DNA of 64,000 nucleotides, taken from assembly GCF_019578655.1 (NCBI RefSeq), contig NC_063263.1:26287001-26351000 (forward strand), in the 5' to 3' direction. The notes beneath the pieces are model-generated. The model searched no databases and was not told the origin of the DNA. It worked only from the letters and a program-made list of their open reading frames with translations. This DNA is from Ricinus communis. Its lineage: Eukaryota; Streptophyta; Magnoliopsida; Malpighiales; Euphorbiaceae. Shown here one piece after another: positions 59,663 to 64,000 of this stretch; position 1 is the stretch's first letter; each line of letters starts with the position of its first letter. The position numbers and the translations under genes were made by a program.

Positions 59663-61286
59663 AATAACCCCACACTTAGCTTATTGCTTGTCCTCAAGCA
59701 GTCAAAAGTAAAATAAAGAAAATAAACCACTAAGGAACAATACTTAAACTGACAGACAAGCTAGAGAGCTCCTGCACATATCCTTAATAAGCGTAAGACA
59801 AACAAAAAGAAACGAAGCAATCAATTCAAGTATCACGACCAAGATGCCAATAATTCACAAAATACTGTCTCAACAAAATTATTTAGAACCAACTCCTCAC
59901 CAGATTCACTCTAAGCCACTCAAAGTGTTTAAAGAATAATGTTAAATCGCTCAATGCATCAAATACTGCCTTACTTACTATATGCTTGCTCTTAAATCCT
60001 ACTCCTACCACTTATGGAGAGTCAACAACCATGTCAAGAGGTCTTTATAAGGGTTGTAATGGGGATTAGGTAAGGGTAGGTAAATTTAGTCAGAGTTGAA
60101 CCTATGGTGTTATGCAATCAAATATATGACCTGTACACAAGTCACAATGATCACAAGGGGTAAACAATGGACAGTAGTCCAAGGTGGGAAATAGGAATCA
60201 AGTCAAAATGTTTAGCTCACTTACTTTCTTTCTTTTCATCACATTTCCCTCTTATTCTTCTATTTCTTTTTTTTCTTTTTCTTTTTTTCATAAGGGAAGA
60301 GCATTCACATAATAGAGTGAATTTCTTTTAGATTGAAGAAAGCTGCTATAAGATTCCATAGTATTCCCGAGACAAAAGTTCCCAATAAAAACAACTCGTA
60401 TGCAAAATCATAACCCAAAGCAGAATAAAACTAAGTGGTAATGGAATACGATAAAAAAATGGTGAAAGAAGGGATTATCTACAGAATCAATAAACGAATG
60501 AAGGCTATTTGGCTAGAATGAAAAACCTAAGTGCCTTTTTCATACCAAAGTGTTAAACTCTCCTTGTGGCCCTCATAAGCATTACTGAGTAAGTTCTAAA
60601 AGTAAAGACAGTAATTGGCACTCTCAACAAGAAATAAATACAAGCATATAAAGTGTATGCTTACAATTTAGGCTCAATTTCTCACAAGTGTGCTTTTGAG
60701 TAGGTTCCAAACAAAAATCATCAAAACAGAATTAAATAAACCAAAGCAACTTAGTGCAAAACTCAAACTAATTATCTTACATTCTTCCGCAAAACTCAAC
60801 GCTATCAGTTTTACCCGATCACATGGACATAAACAGGATTTCAAAAGCAAGTCAACAGTAAGAGCATCGAAACAAAGTGAATTTTTCAAAATTTTACAAA
60901 AAATTGCACAAAGAATAAACAAATAACTGAGATGGGATAAATATCACCCACCCCACACTTGAAGGACACACTGTCCCCAGTGTACAAAATATATAAGAAA
61001 TGAAAAAGGAAAAAGAACTAATACTGCCCTGACTATGGCTCCGGAGTGAAAAGAGGTGCATCATTAGAGATATCAGGGCGTTGGCTAGTCTATGGTAGAG
61101 TAGTGGCTGCAAATAATAAAATAAAGAATTAAAATCAAAACTGAAACAAAAATTACATAAAATATAAAAACTAAAACTAATAAAATATTTCAAAACAAAA
61201 GGTTAAAATATTAGAGATTAAAGATAAAAATTGGGGTGCCTCCCAAAAGCGCTTCTTTTTGATGTAATGAGTATTCTTAGCTGGAC
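59663..61286 (-). other. Polypurine tract and non-coding 3' internal part of element F
   Basis: Directly right of the LTR, the minus strand reads AGTGTGGGGTTATT (59676-59663), the polypurine tract, preceded by cttgaggacaagcaataagc. The rest holds no recognisable protein. A tttctttt-rich run lies at 60230-60300. Near 61232 the phrase ggggtgcctcccaaaagcgc marks the end of the coding part, as in element E. Confidence 0.7.
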
Positions 61287-62444
61287 TCATGGTGAAAAGC
61301 AAACGGGCGTGATCGACGACCATCCATCCTTCTTCCAAGGAAATGTCTTCAAGTATCCGCTTAGAGGGATAATCGTCAATTTCCTCTTCCCGACTGTCAA
61401 GTAAGCTGCCAGTATGATGGGCAAGACTCGCTCCTCATATAATTGCACATAGTCATGATGCTCTAGGGGCTCTTCCAATTTGAAAGCTGAAGTTTCACCA
61501 ATTGGAAGGATCGACGGTTGGGCAATTTCTTCAGGAACGTCGATGGTTTTCTCTAGTCCTTGGCTTAGTTCACTTGCTAAAAGAAACTCGAGCTCCTCCA
61601 AGACTTCTTCATTGGATAACTTGTGCTCATCTTCCATCATCGAAGGAACTTATGGAAAATCCACCAAAAATTCCTCTAACTGCAACTCAGCATCATCAAC
61701 GGTACGTTCCTGTTGGTAGTCTTTCAGAGGGATCATGTTTGCCTTTTCCTTTTCTGGTTCTATCTTCATGTTCAAAGAGTCGTCCTGCACAGAAGCATCA
61801 TCGTCAAACATAATTGATAACCCAGAAAAATTCTCACCTGAACGCACAGTGACGGAGCTCAAGTGTTCCTCAGATTCAGTAGCGTTTGATGGAGTTCCCA
61901 ATTGCTCTTCAGCTAGTAACTTGAAGATTAAGCCTACTTGATGGTCTATGTTGTTAATCGAGGCTTGTTGATCTTCAAGTATCCTCTCTGTTTGTTGGAA
62001 TCTATCCTCAAGACTTGCAATAAACCTCGTCATCAGCTCCGTTGACACTAACTCTTCACCTTGAGTTGATGGTGTAAGATTAGGCTGCTTAAATTCTGGT
62101 GGTTCTTGGCCATCTAAGCTCCATCCAAAGGGTGAATGAGTGCTCAACTCTTGATTGTAGGTGCTTCCATACGAGTCATTTGGCCAACTTCCCGTATAAT
62201 TCACATGTTCATAGTTATAAGAACAATGAGCAACATCACTATATAATGGACAATCATTACTCAAATGTAAACCACAACAAAATTCACAAAAAAATTTGAG
62301 ATGAAAGGATATGAGTGGAGAGTGATTGGTAGCTCTGCAAAACGATTCCACTCGAGCTTCTAAAGATGCACGAGTATCCCAATTTTTAGCATTCTCTTGG
62401 TTCCTGATCCCATTTTCCAACGTGTCATACAAAGAGTTTAGCAT
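61287..62444 (-). pseudogene. Gag C-terminal/protease-proximal remnant of element F
   Basis: The frame 62444-61650 (264 residues) starts MLNSLYDTLENGIRNQE, has CEFCCGLHLSNDCP (zinc-knuckle-like), a coiled-coil-like ERILEDQQASINNIDHQVG, and SSVTVRSGENFSG, equivalent to the ITLRSGK-type motif after Athila gag. A stop splits it from 61640-61287, which is acidic and includes HDYVQLYEERVLPIILAAYL, like the segment before Athila RT. The capsid region and all pol enzymes are missing. The long open frame is better kept than those of E, so the family may code for a short accessory protein, or be recent. Confidence 0.7.
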
Positions 62445-62585
62445 TGAACCTCCTTATCATCCACTACCTGAATCATAAACTTAACTAAATAAATATGTAC
62501 AAACAAAACAAAAATAAATATCAATAAAAATAAAAAAATGGCTAAATTAAAAAATAGCAAATTTCACTATAGTTTTCAAACAGTT

Positions 62586-62603
62586 TCCCCGGCAACAGCG
62601 CCA
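62586..62603 (-). other. Primer-binding site of element F (tRNA-Asp type)
   Basis: Minus strand TGGCGCTGTTGCCGGGGA, six bases from the LTR border at 62610. This is the common Athila PBS. Confidence 0.88.
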
Positions 62604-62609
62604 AAAACT

Positions 62610-64000
62610 TGATGTGTGCTAATTGTGTTAGCTACAATTTAATCGATGCAGTCTAGCACTAATGGCAAGTATCAAGGTCGTATTCCTCGGGAAAGTGAAA
62701 GCCCAGAGTTACTCCTTTGTTCTTTGTTATATTAACCTAAAATAAGTGATGAATACTTTCTAAACTAACTAATAGCTATAAGCTAAGTTCTAAGGGAGAT
62801 GCAGGAGTAATTGATAACTAAAATAACCAAGACAAGGAAGCAAACCCAAAGGGGACCTAAACTAGTTGGCAATCAAACAAAAGATAAAGGATTGGTGAGT
62901 CTAATTATGCTACCCGTGGATGAATTCTTAACCGAATTCGGTTTCTCTCTCGAGATAACCGAATTCCTAAACCTAATAACCTAAAGTTGGAATCTCTTCC
63001 TAACGATTGATTCTTAAATTAGCATTAAACTTTAATCCGTCTCTATTAAGCTTTGTTAATTCTTAATCCGGCTAGTTAATTGTCCTTATCTCTAAGCGAT
63101 TATTAACCAGTTCTTGCTATTCAAAATTCCAATTGCCAAATGGACTTCTCAATCACACAATTCACAATGTCTCATGAATAATGTATTATCTTATTAATAC
63201 TGAAAGCAAGAAGAATACAAAGCTAACCCAAACAATCCAATAATATAATACTCAGCCAACATAGTAAAGAAATCCCAATGGATTTAATCAATCTAGCTAA
63301 TCATGTTCAATATCAAAATACACAAGAATTCAATTACAACAATGAGTAAAGGTAGAGAAAACCCAATTACACCCTTGGATGAGAGTAAACAACCCCAATT
63401 CCTCTTGCTCGAATTGAATCCATTCTTGTTCCTCTTGCTCGATTTGAAAACCAATCAACGAACCTCGCCCAATCTTCAATCTTTGAAGGGAATCCGATTG
63501 AAACCTTGATCCAAGTCTCCTTTTCCCTTGGTTTCAGCTCAAAAAACCCTTATAGAGAGAAATATTAAGGTTTGGGACGTTCTCCCCCGCTTTCTCTTTC
63601 TTTCCTCTCTTCTTTCTTTTAATTAATTCCCTCTGTCGCCGCCAACATGGCCGTGTTGGGAACATGGTTTGGTGTTCCTGGCCGTGTTACTCTCTGTGGC
63701 CGTGCTCCCTAAAGACTTCTTCTTCTTTGATGGTTGATGCACCCAACATGGCCGTGTTGGTGCCCGTGTTGGGAACAAGGCCAGTGTTGAAACCAACACG
63801 GCCATGTTCAGCTTTCTCATGCTCGTACTTAGCTTGTTTTGGCAACTTTGACGTCTAATTATGCTCCAATTCTTCCCTTTATCATCCTTTGACTTCTTTT
63901 GGACCTCATGCACACAAAAAGACGCATAAGGTGAGTGTTGGGACCAATTCACATCCAAATGTCTATAAAATCAATCTTAAAAACCCCATTTAGATCTGTA
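62610..64000 (-). repeat. 5' LTR of element F (truncated by the window end)
   Basis: Begins TGATGTGTGCTAATTG and follows the 3' LTR to the last base. The GC-rich acatggccgtgtt block (63640-63810) has gained or lost repeat units relative to 59300-59460. Confidence 0.9.

Larger units (their letters stand above)
8801..64000 (-). mobile_element. Tat-lineage (Retand/Ogre-like) Ty3/gypsy retrotransposon, outermost element
   Basis: On the minus strand: 5' LTR (from 34108 rightwards, running past the window through nested insertions), Arg-type PBS, leader, gag, protease, RT, RNase H, archaeal-type RNase H, integrase, antisense genes, then 3' LTR (8801 to about 11037). The two LTRs align in blocks: 8801-8990 with 34108-34294, 9000-9350 with 35762-36126, and 9350-10755 with 56826-58232. 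The double RNase H and the antisense ORFs place it in the Tat clade, most like Retand. Without E, its internal part is about 14.4 kb. It is decayed: stops in every pol domain and a frameshifting tandem duplication. The outer end of the 5' LTR lies beyond the window. Confidence 0.85.
58233..64000 (-). mobile_element. Element F: Athila-like non-autonomous element (runs off the right end)
   Basis: 3' LTR 58233-59662 and 5' LTR from 62610 to beyond the window (by comparison only a few dozen bases are missing). Perfect Asp-type PBS. The internal region is only about 2.9 kb and codes for gag C-terminal and protease-proximal remnants; RT, RNase H and integrase are absent. It inserted into the 5' LTR of the Tat element; the left flank is GCTCT (58228-58232). 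Confidence 0.9.

Noticed and set aside
60674..61193. Overlapping ORFs on both strands in element F
   Set aside because: Low-complexity, no domain, located in the non-coding 3' part of the element between coding remnant and polypurine tract.

Overview
The window is nuclear DNA of a flowering plant, probably a dicot. It is AT-rich with short spliced exons, and its LTR retrotransposons use plant tRNA primers (initiator Met, Asp type, Arg type). One host gene lies at the left edge. Almost everything from about 5.3 kb onward is transposable-element DNA. Species is not assigned. All coordinates, splice sites and target-site duplications (TSDs) were read by eye; no database search or alignment was run.

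Left edge (1-5.3 kb): the 5' half of a DEAH/DExH-box RNA helicase gene on the minus strand (start codon 4949, eight visible exons, [12 protein letters not shown] and SAT motifs). It continues off the left end. Between 5.3 and 8.8 kb lie a local tandem duplication, a long-TIR fold-back element, a (TA)n tract, LTR-like debris and a truncated chromovirus LTR.

From 8801 to beyond the window is a very large, decayed Ty3/gypsy element of the Tat lineage (Retand/Ogre-like), lying on the minus strand. Its 3' LTR is at 8801 to about 11037, and the Arg-type primer-binding site and 5' LTR begin at 34087-34108. Gag, protease, RT, two RNases H (the extra archaeal-type one marks the Tat clade) and integrase run leftwards from 23.2 to 16.3 kb. 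On the opposite strand it carries extra spliced, plant-like genes: a plant-mobile-domain (PMD) gene (11.9-14.3 kb) and a DUF7745-like gene (14.7-16.0 kb) downstream of pol, and a 'putative plant transposon protein'-like ORF (32.2-33.7 kb) in the leader. These antisense genes are the most unusual content here.

Other elements inserted into this one. Element E (23537-32152, minus, Athila-like gag and protease but no RT) sits in the leader and itself holds solo LTR 1 (23952-25390) and a plus-strand Athila-like 3' fragment with LTR (25.7-27.9 kb). The 5' LTR of the Tat element holds three insertions: solo LTR 2 (34300-35756), element G (36127-56820, chromovirus) and element F (58233 to beyond the end, Asp-type PBS, non-autonomous). 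G holds solo LTR 3 (38208-39686) in its 3' LTR and a complete chromovirus H (43350-52885) between its gag and protease. Perfect or near-perfect 5-bp TSDs support the order Tat > G > H and Tat > E > solo LTR 1.

No autonomous element appears intact. Coding regions carry stops, frameshifts and deletions, often with G-to-A changes (Trp to stop, Cys to Tyr, Asp to Asn) as expected from deamination of methylated cytosine. The only gene likely to serve the host is the helicase.
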